This document shows, piece by piece, positions 7,277-17,093 of a DNA stretch of 64,000 nt. The stretch covers positions 806,001-870,000 of the forward strand of contig CBDDFV010000001.1 of the NCBI GenBank assembly GCA_965227335.1. Reading direction: 5' to 3'. This DNA is from CBDDFV01 sp965227335. Lineage in GTDB: Bacteria > Planctomycetota > Phycisphaerae > Phycisphaerales > SM1A02. Position 1 is the stretch's first letter, and each line of letters starts with the position of its first letter. A program made the position numbers and the translations under genes. The notes beneath the pieces were generated by a model. The model was not told where the DNA came from. It made no database searches and saw only the letters and a program-made list of their open reading frames with translations.

Positions 7277-10200
7277 ATGATCGCATCTTCATCCCAAGAT
7301 GGCGCCGTTTCGTCCGTGGGCGGCGGCTTCGCCCACCTGCACCTGCACACCGAGTACTCGCTCCTCGACGGCGGCAACCGCATCGGGAAGCTGATGAAGC
7401 AGGTGAAGAAGCTCGGCATGGACGCGGTCGCGATGACCGACCACGGCGTCATGTTCGGGGCGGTCGAGTTCTACACGAAGGCGAAGGCCGAAGGGCTCAA
7501 GCCGATCCTCGGGATCGAGGCGTACGTCGCTCCCGGTGACCGCACGGAGAAGAAGCCGACGGGCGTGGCGGACGGCGGCTTCCACCTCGTGCTGCTCGCC
7601 GAGAACCAGACGGGGTGGTCGAACCTGCTCAAGCTCTCGTCCGACGCGTTCATCAACGGCTTCTACTACAAGCCCCGCATGGACAAGTCGACGCTGGCGC
7701 AGTGGTCGGAGGGGATCATCGCGATCAACGGCCACCTCGGCAGCTCCATCGCCTATCACCTGCTGCAGTACGCGCAGACGGGGCAGCAGACGCATTACGA
7801 CGCGGCCCGCGAGGAAGCGATCTGGCATCGCGACTGTTTCGGCGTGAACGAGAACGGGGAGCCGCGCTTCTACGTCGAGGTGCAGCGTCACTCCGTGGTC
7901 GAGCAGGAGCGGATCAACCCGTACCTCTACCAGCTCGCGGACGAACTCGAACTGCCGGTCGTCGCCGACAACGACGCCCACTTCCTGCGGGAGGAGGACT
8001 GGGATCACCACGACACCCTCTGCTGCATCTCGATGGGCAAGCTCAAGGAGGACGTCAATCGGCTGCACTACTCACGCGATCTGTACGTGAAATCGCCGGA
8101 ACAGATGGCCGCGATCTTCGACGAGCGTCCCGAGGTCATCGAGAACGCGGCGAAGATCGCCGCCCGCTGCGAGGTCGATCTCGACTTCACCGCCAATCAC
8201 GCCCCGGTGGTGAAGATCGTCTCGAACTTTCCCGACCTGCCGACCGATTCCGACCTCGCCCTGGCGATCATCGACGCCTGGGAATGCGAGCACGACGTCG
8301 GTTCGACCGAGTGGTTCAAGGCGTTCTGCTCAGAGTTCACGCTCGAACCGTTCGACCAGGACCGCGACACCGAGTCCGCCGAGGAACTCAAGGAACGGTG
8401 CGACGGCGCCCTGCGTCTGCTCACCGAAGCGGGCGCCATCTGGCGGTACGGACGCGACGGCGTCGACGAGGAAAAACGCGCCCGCATGGACCGGGAGCTG
8501 CAGATCCTCTTCGACAAGCTCATTTCGGCGTACTTCCTCATCGTGTGGGACTTCGTCAACTGGGGCCGCCAGCGCGGCATTCCGGCCAACGCCCGCGGCT
8601 CCGGCGTCGGCACCATGGTCGGCTTCGCCCTCGGCCTCTCCAACGCCTGCCCGGTCGAGTACGGCCTGCTCTTCGAACGCTTCACCGATCCCGACCGCAC
8701 CGAATACCCCGATATCGATATCGACCTCTGCCAGAACGGGCGGGCCGACGTCATCAACTACGTCCGCGAGAAGTACGGCCACGTCGCGCAGATCATCACC
8801 TTCGGTCGACTCAAGGCGAAGGCCGCGATCAAGGACGTCGCCCGCGTCATGGGCCTCTCCCCCGGCGAAGGACAGCGTCTGTCCAACCTCGTCCCCGCCG
8901 AACTCAACATCACCGTCGACGACGCCCTCGAGAAGGCGCCCGACTTCCGCGAAGCGTACGACACCGATCCCGCCGTGAAGAAGGTCGTCGACAGCGCCCG
9001 CGCGCTCGAGGACCACGCCCGGCACACCGGCGTCCACGCGGCGGGCGTCGTCGTCGCCACCCAGCCCCTCGACAACATCGTCCCGCTCTGCAAGGCCTCC
9101 GGCTCCGACGACATCGTCACCCAGTGGGACGGCCCGACCTGCGAACGGGTCGGCCTGCTCAAGATGGACTTCCTCGGGCTCCGCACCCTGTCGACCATCG
9201 AACTCGCGAAGAACATCATCACCCAGACGCTCCCCGCCGACCAGGTCTGGCGGGCGGTCGGACGGGAGCCGAACGACGGCGGCCCCCATCCCCTCGACCT
9301 CGAACGGCTGCACTACGACGATCAGACCGTCCTCGAACTCTTTCGGCGCGGCGACACGGCCGGCGTCTTCCAGTTCGAATCGGGCGGCATGCGCAAACTC
9401 CTCGTCGAAATGAAGCCCGACCGCCTCGAAGACCTCATCGCCGCCAACGCGCTCTACCGCCCCGGGCCCATGGACCTCATCCCGTCGTATTGCGCGCGGA
9501 AGCACGGCCAGGAAGACGTCCCCCGCGTCCACCCCATCGTCGATTCGTTCACCGCCGAGACCTACGGCATCATGGTCTACCAGGAACAGGTCATGCAGAT
9601 CGTGCACGGCCTGGGCGGCGTTCCGCTTCGCGCGGCGTACTCGCTGATCAAGGCCATCTCGAAGAAGAAACACGATGTCATCAACGCCGAACGACCCAAG
9701 TTCATCGAAGGGGCCGGCGCGAAGGGGCTGCCGAAGAAGGAAGCCGAAGCCCTCTTCGAACTGATCCTGAAGTTCGCCGGCTACGGCTTCAACAAGTCGC
9801 ACTCCACCGGCTACGCGATCATCGCGTACCAGACCGCCTACCTGAAGACGTACTTCCCCAACCAGTACATGGCCGCGGTGCTCACCTACGAAAGTCAGGC
9901 CCGCAAGGTCGAGGACTGGGCGCCCTATCTCGACGACTGCCGCAAGACCGTCTACCCCGACTCACGCCCCGATCGATCCCACGTCGGCATCGAAGTGAAG
10001 CCGCCCGATCTCAACCTCTCCGCCGCGGAGTTCACCGTCGTGTTCGAGGAGGACGAACCGCAGGACGAGAACCACGGCCACATCCGCTTTGGTCTCGCCG
10101 CGGTGAAGAACGTCGGAAACGCCGCGATCCGCGCGATCATGCGGGAGCGCGACGAACGCGGACCGTTTGAGTCCATCTTCGAATTCTGCGAACGCGTTGA

Positions 10201-11200
10201 TCTCAAGACCGTCAACAAGGCGACCATGGAAGCGCTGGTCAAGTGCGGCGCGTTCGACGGCCTCCACGGCCGTCGACAGCGCTCCGCCGTGCTCGCGGCG
10301 ATCGAGGATGCGGTGGCCGCGGGACAGCAGGCGGCGGCGGATCGCGCGGCGGGCCAGATGAACTTCTTCGGCTCCTTCGAGGACGCCGCGCCGGCGGAGG
10401 AAACCAGAGCCGCTGTCCGTCTCCCGACCATCCTGCCCTGGGACGAGCGCACGACGCTCGGGTTCGAGAAGGACGCCCTCGGCGTCTACATGTCGGGCCA
10501 TCCGCTCGACCCGCACGAGGACATCATGCGGGCGTTCGCCACGCCCTGCCTGAAGCTGCGCCAGATGCCGAACGATGCGGAGGTCGTGGTGGGGGGGTTC
10601 CTCGCCCGGACGTCCACGCACATCACCCGCAGCGGACGCAGCGCCGGACAGAAGATGGCCCGCCTCACCATCGAGGACAAGACCGCCGCCGTCGACGGCG
10701 TCGCGTTCGCCGAGTGCTACGCGAAGTACGGATCGCTCGTCGAGGACGACGCCATCGTCTTCCTCGTCGGACGCGTCGATCATTCGCGCGGCGACGTCAA
10801 TCTCGTCGTCGACAAGGTCTTCTCGCTCGACGACGCGGCGACCCAGCTCGCGGGCGCCATCGAACTCTCAATCGCGGTCGACGATGAGGGCGACGGCTTC
10901 TTCACGCCGAAGATCGAGGCGATCGCCACGGCGCTCGAGCAGGCCCGGGCCCGGGCGCGAAGCGGCGGCGTCCGACTGGCCGAAGTCCGCGTCCGCCTGC
11001 GTCTGCCGGACGGATCCACGGTGCGTCTGAAGTGCAACGGCGGCGGCGTGCCAGCCGAACCCGCCCTCCTGGAACGACTCGCCCAACTGGTCGGCGATGG
11101 AAACGTGCGCGTGACCGCAGGTCGGATCCCGATCAGCGAGAAGGACGATCGCCGACGCTTCCGCCGCGCGACGGCCGGCGCCACGGGCGGCGGACGCTGA
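7277..11200 (+). CDS. dnaE: DNA polymerase III alpha subunit
   Basis: Replicative polymerase catalytic subunit, 1307 residues against about 1160 in E. coli. The N-terminal PHP domain opens with HLHLHTEYSLLDGG (residues 20-33), and other PHP ligand motifs are retained (MTDHG, GIEAYV, EVQRHS, DNDAH), unlike the degenerate enterobacterial PHP. The palm carries YPDIDID (D479, D481) and MDFLGLRT (D631), the three catalytic aspartates. The tandem helix-hairpin-helix and beta-binding region follow (YGFNKSHSTGYA around residue 840), then an OB-fold (about 1095-1200) and a C-terminal tail. The extra length comes from insertions in the fingers and C-terminal regions. No Shine-Dalgarno is evident. It has no operon partner. 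Confidence 0.97.
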   Translation: MIASSSQDGAVSSVGGGFAHLHLHTEYSLLDGGNRIGKLMKQVKKLGMDAVAMTDHGVMFGAVEFYTKAKAEGLKPILGIEAYVAPGDRTEKKPTGVADGGFHLVLLAENQTGWSNLLKLSSDAFINGFYYKPRMDKSTLAQWSEGIIAINGHLGSSIAYHLLQYAQTGQQTHYDAAREEAIWHRDCFGVNENGEPRFYVEVQRHSVVEQERINPYLYQLADELELPVVADNDAHFLREEDWDHHDTLCCISMGKLKEDVNRLHYSRDLYVKSPEQMAAIFDERPEVIENAAKIAARCEVDLDFTANHAPVVKIVSNFPDLPTDSDLALAIIDAWECEHDVGSTEWFKAFCSEFTLEPFDQDRDTESAEELKERCDGALRLLTEAGAIWRYGRDGVDEEKRARMDRELQILFDKLISAYFLIVWDFVNWGRQRGIPANARGSGVGTMVGFALGLSNACPVEYGLLFERFTDPDRTEYPDIDIDLCQNGRADVINYVREKYGHVAQIITFGRLKAKAAIKDVARVMGLSPGEGQRLSNLVPAELNITVDDALEKAPDFREAYDTDPAVKKVVDSARALEDHARHTGVHAAGVVVATQPLDNIVPLCKASGSDDIVTQWDGPTCERVGLLKMDFLGLRTLSTIELAKNIITQTLPADQVWRAVGREPNDGGPHPLDLERLHYDDQTVLELFRRGDTAGVFQFESGGMRKLLVEMKPDRLEDLIAANALYRPGPMDLIPSYCARKHGQEDVPRVHPIVDSFTAETYGIMVYQEQVMQIVHGLGGVPLRAAYSLIKAISKKKHDVINAERPKFIEGAGAKGLPKKEAEALFELILKFAGYGFNKSHSTGYAIIAYQTAYLKTYFPNQYMAAVLTYESQARKVEDWAPYLDDCRKTVYPDSRPDRSHVGIEVKPPDLNLSAAEFTVVFEEDEPQDENHGHIRFGLAAVKNVGNAAIRAIMRERDERGPFESIFEFCERVDLKTVNKATMEALVKCGAFDGLHGRRQRSAVLAAIEDAVAAGQQAAADRAAGQMNFFGSFEDAAPAEETRAAVRLPTILPWDERTTLGFEKDALGVYMSGHPLDPHEDIMRAFATPCLKLRQMPNDAEVVVGGFLARTSTHITRSGRSAGQKMARLTIEDKTAAVDGVAFAECYAKYGSLVEDDAIVFLVGRVDHSRGDVNLVVDKVFSLDDAATQLAGAIELSIAVDDEGDGFFTPKIEAIATALEQARARARSGGVRLAEVRVRLRLPDGSTVRLKCNGGGVPAEPALLERLAQLVGDGNVRVTAGRIPISEKDDRRRFRRATAGATGGGR

Positions 11201-11254
11201 CGCCGGCCCGCGTCTCCCCCGAACGGGGCGTCGCGATGGACGGTCGGAGAGACG

Positions 11255-11719
11255 CTACGCGGCCTGCGGATGCGCGGGCGCGGCGGACTGGCCCGCGAAC
11301 GCGTCGATCGCCCGGGTGATGTCATCCGGCGACGGGACGCCGGCCCCGCGTCCGAGCGCGGTCCACACCTGCTCGAAGTCCGGCTTCTCCAGCGAGAAGC
11401 CGAGGTCGTATGCGCCCATCGACCACTTGGGATAGAGCCGCGCGTTGTTCATGCACGGCGCGAACGACAGGCACCGGAGATCGAAGTGACGGTCATCCTT
11501 GTGCAGATGAGCGTAGAGGGTCGCGATCTGGCCGGGCGAGCCTTCGAGCACCTGCAGGAAGTGGCCGCTCGAGTGCACGAGCACGCCGGTGATGCGGGCC
11601 GCCGCGTTCAGCGGACGCGCCTGCTCGGCGATCTCCAGCAGTCGCTCCGTATCGCACGGACGGTTCGACTGGCTGAGGTAGATGAGTCGAAAGAGAACGC
11701 CGTCTTCGTGGGTGGACAT
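11255..11719 (-). CDS. BLUF-domain blue-light photoreceptor
   Basis: A short 154-residue stand-alone BLUF protein that should bind FAD non-covalently. All signature residues are visible: Y14 (LIYLSQS), N38 (LNAAARITGVL), Q56 (FLQVLEG), W99 and M101 (YPKWSMG). They align with AppA Y21, N45, Q63, W104 and M106. The typical DRH motif (DDRHFDL) is present. About 50 residues follow the BLUF core, probably the C-terminal helices, without a GGDEF, EAL or other output domain. ATG 11719 starts the protein immediately before the first BLUF strand; the frame stays open further upstream without conserved sequence. Output partner unknown; such short BLUFs usually signal by protein-protein contact. Confidence 0.9.
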   Translation of the reverse strand: MSTHEDGVLFRLIYLSQSNRPCDTERLLEIAEQARPLNAAARITGVLVHSSGHFLQVLEGSPGQIATLYAHLHKDDRHFDLRCLSFAPCMNNARLYPKWSMGAYDLGFSLEKPDFEQVWTALGRGAGVPSPDDITRAIDAFAGQSAAPAHPQAA

Positions 11720-11891
11720 GCCGGGTGGCCTCGTGCGCGCGACTGGCGGCGATCCGATGGGTCCGCAGCGGCCCGGTCGAGCAATCACCGTCGTTCACGA
11801 ATATCGGCCGATCGCGTCGGTGGTTTCACTCCGCGTGACGGCGATCGGCGACGTCTCCCGCGGAGGCGGGGCGGCGGCTTCGAGACCCGGA

Positions 11892-13322
11892 TTATCGGTT
11901 GCAGAGCACGATGAGCATCTTCTCGAACGCATCGGTGGCCCGGGCGAGCCGTTCGAAATCGATCACCCCGGGCTCGTCATGCTCGGGGCCGTACCACGGG
12001 TTCCGGTACGGACCGGTGTCCGTGACGAGAAACCCCTCGTACCCCTGATCCCAGAAGTGACGATGATCCGACGCCCGGACAAACGGCATCCACTCCCACC
12101 CGGTGATCCCCTCCGCCGCGAAGCCGCCGTTGAAGCGGAACGCGAGAATCGACGAGCGGGTGAGCAGACGCGACCGCTGGTTCCCGATGAACGCGACGAA
12201 GTCGCCGGTGGACGGATACAGCGGATCGAGCAGCATGGGGTATGACTGCGACCCCGCGCTGTCGCGGTAGTAGCCCAGTCCGTCGATGGCGATCATCGCC
12301 ACGATGTTGTCGCCCGCCGCGCGGCAGGAACGGGCGTAGACCTCGCTCCCCATGTGAGGCGTCGAACGCCAGGGATCGGCCCCGTTGGCGAAGAACACGA
12401 AGCGCACGGTGCGACGCGGTCGTCGACGCATCCAGCGTTGCGCCACGCTCATCGCCGCCGCGACCCCCGAGGCGTTGTCGTTCGCGCCGGGACTGTCGCC
12501 GATTGAGTCGTAGTGCACGCCGACGACGACGATCTCTTCGTACAGATCCTGCCCCGGCAACTCCACGATCACATTGTCGCACTCGACGCGATCCAGCCCG
12601 AGCGCGGCGTCCGTCACCGTGAACGTCTGCCGACTCGGCCGGTAGCCCACATCGAACATCTCGCCGTGGATGTACTGCGCCGCCCGCCTGTACGACCACG
12701 GATGCTCCACATTGCGCGGCCCGATGTCCACCGCCAGCGCGTAGACCCGGCGCGTCAGTTGAGTCTGCAACGCCTCATCCACCGCCGTGAAAGTGCGATA
12801 GACGGCCGGCGCCTCGCCCGGCATGTCGAACATCGTCCACCACAGAAAGAAGATGGTCACGCCCGTCACGCTCACCGACGCAAACGCCCGGATCGTGGCG
12901 TTCCAAGACCACCACGCCCGACGCCACCAGCGTTGCGGCGCGGCTGGATCGTACCCGGGCGGCGAGACCGGTCCGATCACACGCGGCCGACCTTCCCGCA
13001 ACGCCGCCTGCCGGTGACGAATCGCCTGCATCACGCGATCCTCGCGCGGCGGAAGGGGCGGCGACATCGCGCCGCCCGCCCCGTTCGATTCCGGGGGCGG
13101 GGCCAGGGCGGGAAACAACGCCGCGAACAACACCGACAACGGAACCCCGCCCGGCGGCAGGTCGCCCGCCTCCAGCTGATCGATGACCTCGGTCGCCGAA
13201 TCCCCGTCATCGTCCGCGATGTCGTGCGACGTCGCCTCCGACGACTCGTCCGACGCCGCCGGCCAGTCGTCCGACGTCGACGACCAGCGGGGCCGACGCG
13301 GATGCTCGTTCTTCATGCCCAA
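11892..13322 (-). CDS. Membrane-anchored M28-fold peptidase with altered metal site
   Basis: A 476-residue protein: a disordered acidic N-terminus, one transmembrane helix (about 144-165), then an M28 zinc-aminopeptidase fold. The first two metal ligands are present (VGVHYDS, H270; GANDNASG, D282), as are D347 in IAIDGLGYY and the SDH motif. However, the Glu-Glu pair that supplies the catalytic base and a zinc ligand (usually FANEEPPFFQT) reads FANGADPWRST. The last ligand, usually RNPHYHTPEDTPD, reads RNPWYGPEHDEPG. By eye alignment the catalytic base and two ligands are lost, so it may be inactive or use a shifted site (D316, H448). Located between the BLUF and GH15 genes on the same strand. 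Confidence 0.82.
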   Translation of the reverse strand: MGMKNEHPRRPRWSSTSDDWPAASDESSEATSHDIADDDGDSATEVIDQLEAGDLPPGGVPLSVLFAALFPALAPPPESNGAGGAMSPPLPPREDRVMQAIRHRQAALREGRPRVIGPVSPPGYDPAAPQRWWRRAWWSWNATIRAFASVSVTGVTIFFLWWTMFDMPGEAPAVYRTFTAVDEALQTQLTRRVYALAVDIGPRNVEHPWSYRRAAQYIHGEMFDVGYRPSRQTFTVTDAALGLDRVECDNVIVELPGQDLYEEIVVVGVHYDSIGDSPGANDNASGVAAAMSVAQRWMRRRPRRTVRFVFFANGADPWRSTPHMGSEVYARSCRAAGDNIVAMIAIDGLGYYRDSAGSQSYPMLLDPLYPSTGDFVAFIGNQRSRLLTRSSILAFRFNGGFAAEGITGWEWMPFVRASDHRHFWDQGYEGFLVTDTGPYRNPWYGPEHDEPGVIDFERLARATDAFEKMLIVLCNR

Positions 13323-13452
13323 CCTCGAACTGACTCCTTTCCTCGCATCGCCATGATGCGCGAAAAGGCCGCCCGACGCCCGCGGAAATCCCGCGAAATC
13401 CCGGCTCGATCGCCCCGGCGCTCGTCCGTCGGTCAGTCCGTCGGTCCGTCCC

Positions 13453-15465
13453 TCAGTCCAGCATCGGCGACACCAGCCCCGGCAGCGACCGCGACGGCTG
13501 GCCGGTCAGCTCCGCATGCTTCAGCAGGTACGAGATCACCGTGGTGACCACCGTCGCGTGCGACCACGTCAGCGGACTCACCGAAACCGGATCGCCGTTC
13601 CGCGGGTCGAACTGCTCCGCCATCACGCCCGACAGCGCGGCCCGCTGACGCACCCACTCGATCTCCTCCAGCGCCGACTCCAGATCCGTCAGGATCTCCG
13701 CGGACGCGATCTTGTACATCGCCCGCCACAACGTGCAGATGATCCACGGATTCCCCGGCACGTCCTGGATGTTCTCCGTCTCGATCTGGTGGTAGTAGTC
13801 GCGCTCGTACCGCGCGGCGCCGCCGACGTCGGTCTTCACCCAGAGCCGATCGAAGATCGCCTTCATGTCCGACGCGACCATCGGATGATCCGCCGGCAAC
13901 GCGCCGAACATGAAGTGTCCCGCGTTCGCCGAGTCGATCGTGGTGTCCAGTCGGTACGTGCCGTCGGCGAGCGGCGTGGCCATGCGGGCGAAACGTTGCA
14001 GATCCTCGATCCACAGATGCCGGATCATCGCGCCGCGCATCCGCTCCGCCCCCTCCGAGAACGTCGCCGCGAAGTCGCCCGCTCCCATGTCGCTCGAGAA
14101 GTCGGCCGCCGCCTGCAGCGCGCCGATGGTGGCGGCGACGGTCCAGGTGTGGACGCCGCGCCGCTCCTCCCAGAGGTCCCACGTCGGCAGCGGCAGACCG
14201 TTGTGATCACGGTGTTCGAGCAGCCATTCCGCCGGCCGGATGATCAGCTTGCGGTACAGCGGCTTGATGAACTCGACGTCGCGGAACACCAGGAAGTGCT
14301 GCCGCAGCGCCCACAGGACGAGCGCCGTTTCGTCCTGCTGAATGGGAAGCACCTCGCGTCCGTCCACCGTCCACGGGTGCCAGCTCGACGCCAGCGTGCC
14401 GGACGGATTGTACTTGTGCAGGAAGTACCCCTTCTTCCCGATGACGTCGCCGCAGAAGCGGAAGAACGCCCGGCTGAGCTCGCCGTGGCCGGCGAGGACC
14501 AGCGCGTGGGCCACGAGCGCGCCGTCGCGCGGCCACATGTAGGAGTAGGTGTCGCCGGAGAAGTGGGTGATGTCCGTGTCGTTCGCCGCGATGATCGCGC
14601 CGCCGTTGTCGATCTGCGTGCGCAGAATCAACTGGCTGCGGATGAACATGTCGCGGATCGGCTCCGGCAGCGGCGAGAAGTCGATCGGCTCCTTGCACGC
14701 CCACAGCCGCCAGTACGCCTCGGTGCGCCCCGTCATCCGCTCCGTGGTCTTGTGCACGACCTTGTCGTTGAGCCGACGCACGGCGGGGTAGTCGGGCCCC
14801 GCCGCGATCCAGTAGTCGATCTTCGCCGAGCCCCGCGGATCGAGATGGAGCGTGAACCCGACGCACGAATCGACCGAGCCTTGCGCAATCGCGTTGCGCG
14901 ACAACTGACCGTCCTCCGCGTCGCGCCAGGTGCCCTCCGCCCCGCCGACCCGCTTGGCCCCGCACGCCCAGTGGTCGACGCCGCACTTGCGGTCGTCGCA
15001 CCCGTTCATCAGGAAGTAGACGTCGTCCTTGTAGTGGACGAGCGCCGAGGTCTTCGGGTCGTAGTTGACGGTGTCGCCCACCGCCGACCCGTTGATGGAG
15101 AAGTCGTGGTGGAAGAAGATCCGCACGTCGCGGGCGCGTCCGAACAGATCGGTCGCCACGATCCGACGCATGAACAGCGGACTTGAATAGTCGACGCTGT
15201 CGCTGCACTGCAGTTCGAGCCCCAGCGCCTCGCTGACCAGACGCACCTCGGTGACCATCGTGTCCGGCCGGTATCGCATCTCCCGTGTCCAGCCCGCGTC
15301 GTCGAGCCAGGAGAAGTCGCCGTCCGCCCACACGCCGAAACGCTGGACGCTGCCGCCGGTGTGGTTGGGCAGCCCCACCCGCGGGTAGTAGATGTCGCGG
15401 ATGAGGTAATTGTGGTCGAACGTGACGAGCATCTCGCCGTTGCCGACCGGAATGTCACGGGGCAT
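13453..15465 (-). CDS. GH15 glucoamylase-like glycoside hydrolase
   Basis: A 670-residue protein with an N-terminal beta-sandwich domain (about 1-270, opening GNGEMLVTFDHNYLIRD) and an (alpha/alpha)6 barrel typical of GH15 glucoamylases and glucodextranases. The general acid lies in TWDLWEERRGVHTWT (E433/E434) and the general base in GVMAEQFDPRNGD (E617). YMWPRDGA is the conserved substrate-subsite motif. No signal peptide is present, so it probably acts on intracellular alpha-glucans such as glycogen-derived maltodextrins, or on trehalose as some bacterial GH15 enzymes do. AGGAG lies 8 nt upstream of the ATG. No glycogen genes are adjacent. Confidence 0.9.
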   Translation of the reverse strand: MPRDIPVGNGEMLVTFDHNYLIRDIYYPRVGLPNHTGGSVQRFGVWADGDFSWLDDAGWTREMRYRPDTMVTEVRLVSEALGLELQCSDSVDYSSPLFMRRIVATDLFGRARDVRIFFHHDFSINGSAVGDTVNYDPKTSALVHYKDDVYFLMNGCDDRKCGVDHWACGAKRVGGAEGTWRDAEDGQLSRNAIAQGSVDSCVGFTLHLDPRGSAKIDYWIAAGPDYPAVRRLNDKVVHKTTERMTGRTEAYWRLWACKEPIDFSPLPEPIRDMFIRSQLILRTQIDNGGAIIAANDTDITHFSGDTYSYMWPRDGALVAHALVLAGHGELSRAFFRFCGDVIGKKGYFLHKYNPSGTLASSWHPWTVDGREVLPIQQDETALVLWALRQHFLVFRDVEFIKPLYRKLIIRPAEWLLEHRDHNGLPLPTWDLWEERRGVHTWTVAATIGALQAAADFSSDMGAGDFAATFSEGAERMRGAMIRHLWIEDLQRFARMATPLADGTYRLDTTIDSANAGHFMFGALPADHPMVASDMKAIFDRLWVKTDVGGAARYERDYYHQIETENIQDVPGNPWIICTLWRAMYKIASAEILTDLESALEEIEWVRQRAALSGVMAEQFDPRNGDPVSVSPLTWSHATVVTTVISYLLKHAELTGQPSRSLPGLVSPMLD

Positions 15466-15609
15466 GTCTGGAACTCCTCGACCGAGGTCGGATCATCGAC
15501 GACGACCGCCGCCGAAGCGCGACAATCGCGCGGTCTCCGAACCGGAATGGTATCGACGCGCCGCGGGCGGGACTTCACCCGGCCCCGAGGCGGCGGCCCG
15601 GATCGAGGC

Positions 15610-15993
15610 TCACAGACCGAGCGCGGAGAGGGCTTCGTTGGCGATCCGCTCCGCTTCCTCGTCGTCGACCGGATCCATGCCCGGCCCCGGAGCGTCCGGC
15701 GGATCCTTCGGCCGGGGCCGGGACGCGTCCCCGCCCAGCGCCTTCACCCGGTCCGCAAGGTCGCCCATGCCGGTCACCCGGATGCCGAAGTTCTCCCCGA
15801 CCTTCACCACCGCCCCCGACCCGATCGACTTGTTGTTGATCAGGATGTCCAGATCCGCTCCGACGGGCTTGGGAAGCTCGATGATCGCCCCCGGACGCAG
15901 GGCGAGCACTTCCTCCATGGTCAGCGATCGCTCCGAGATCTGCACGATCAAGGGCACTTCCAGCTTCAGAATGGCGTCCAGATCGCCAGCCAT
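15610..15993 (-). CDS. FliN/SpoA-domain protein (motor switch-like)
   Basis: A 127-residue protein with a full SpoA fold: LEVPLIVQISERSLTMEEVL, LRPGAIIELPKP, DILINNKSIGSGAVVKV, FGIRVTGM. This matches the C-terminal domain of FliN and related type III secretion C-ring proteins. A Pro/Asp-rich tail (about 88-127) follows. ATG 15993 is chosen because it sits just before the conserved core, although the frame stays open upstream through low-complexity sequence. No other flagellar or type III genes are nearby, so it is either a dispersed flagellar C-ring component or an orphan switch-like protein. Confidence 0.85.
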   Translation of the reverse strand: MAGDLDAILKLEVPLIVQISERSLTMEEVLALRPGAIIELPKPVGADLDILINNKSIGSGAVVKVGENFGIRVTGMGDLADRVKALGGDASRPRPKDPPDAPGPGMDPVDDEEAERIANEALSALGL

Positions 15994-16209
15994 CCCGGTG
16001 GTATCGGCAGCCCGACCCCCCGGACTGAAGCGGAATCGCCCGCCCGACGCGGACCGCCCCCGCCCAGACCCACCCCAGGTCCGGGAACAGAAAAATCCCG
16101 TTCGGCGCGAGAATACCCCCGGTCGGCGACGTTCCACTCCTGAACCCGCCGGCCGATCTCCGAACCCGCCGGCCCCGCGTCTGAGCCTCATCCCAACCGG
16201 AGCCCTTCC

Positions 16210-17073
16210 ATGCCACACCTCCTGCGACTTACGTTCGTCTGCCTTCTGCTGCTCGCCGCCTCCACCGCGGCCGACGCCCAGCAAGCCCAGAGCCGGGCCG
16301 GACAGACGGCCCCGACCCCGCTCATCGATCTCGACTTCAACGGCGGTCCCTTCACGGCCTACGTCGAAGCGCTCGCCCGGGCCGCCCGCGCCGCCAGCCC
16401 CGACGCCGCCGTCAACGTCGTCCTCAGCGAAGACGTGCAGACCGTCCCGGTCCCGCCGCTCCAGCTGCGCGGCGTCACGGTCGAAAGCGCCCTGCGTTTC
16501 CACGACCACCGCCAGATCGATGACATCTCCCGCTTCAATCTCGAGGTCATTCGCGACCATGCCGGCGCGCCGATCTACCGGTTCGACCGCAACGTCTTCG
16601 CCGGGCGAGCGCCCAGCCAACCCGCGGAGTCGTCCGTCTGGAGCCTCAAGGCGGTGATCGAGTCCGACGCCTATACGGCCGACGCCGTGCTCAGCGCCGT
16701 CGAGACCGCAGTGCAACTGCAGGGCGACGCCGCGGTCGAGATGCGATTCCATGAAGACACCGGGCTCCTGCTCGCGCACGGCGATTCCGAAGCCCTCGTC
16801 GCGATCGACGCCGTCATCGATCGACTGCGCGGCTCCGTGGCCGGCCCGAATCGTCTCAACCCCGCCTTCAGGCAAGCCGTCAGCGAAGCCGCCCGCGAGA
16901 AGGACATCGAGATCGAAATGCTCCGACGAGAACTCGATCAGCGCGAAGATCGTCTGCTCACCCTGCAGGCTCAGCTCGCCAAGATCCAGGCCGATCAGCA
17001 GGAACTCATGAGCACCATCGCCCAGCTCAACGTCCAGCTCGACGCCGCCCGGCAGGGTGACGGCGGTCGCTGA
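16210..17073 (+). CDS. Exported STN-like protein with C-terminal coiled coil
   Basis: A 287-residue protein with a signal peptide (residues 1-23, ending ADAQ). A region of about 40-110 (VNVVLSEDVQTVPVPPLQLRGVTVESALRF) resembles secretin/TonB short N-terminal or AMIN-type domains, followed by a second alpha/beta repeat (about 140-210). The last 70 residues (REKDIEIEMLRRELDQ...) are a clear heptad coiled coil. It precedes a sigma-factor gene by 20 bp and is probably first in that operon. Function unknown; it could be an envelope sensor or scaffold. Confidence 0.65.
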   Translation: MPHLLRLTFVCLLLLAASTAADAQQAQSRAGQTAPTPLIDLDFNGGPFTAYVEALARAARAASPDAAVNVVLSEDVQTVPVPPLQLRGVTVESALRFHDHRQIDDISRFNLEVIRDHAGAPIYRFDRNVFAGRAPSQPAESSVWSLKAVIESDAYTADAVLSAVETAVQLQGDAAVEMRFHEDTGLLLAHGDSEALVAIDAVIDRLRGSVAGPNRLNPAFRQAVSEAAREKDIEIEMLRRELDQREDRLLTLQAQLAKIQADQQELMSTIAQLNVQLDAARQGDGGR

Positions 17074-17093
17074 ATCACACTACCGGAGCGTTC

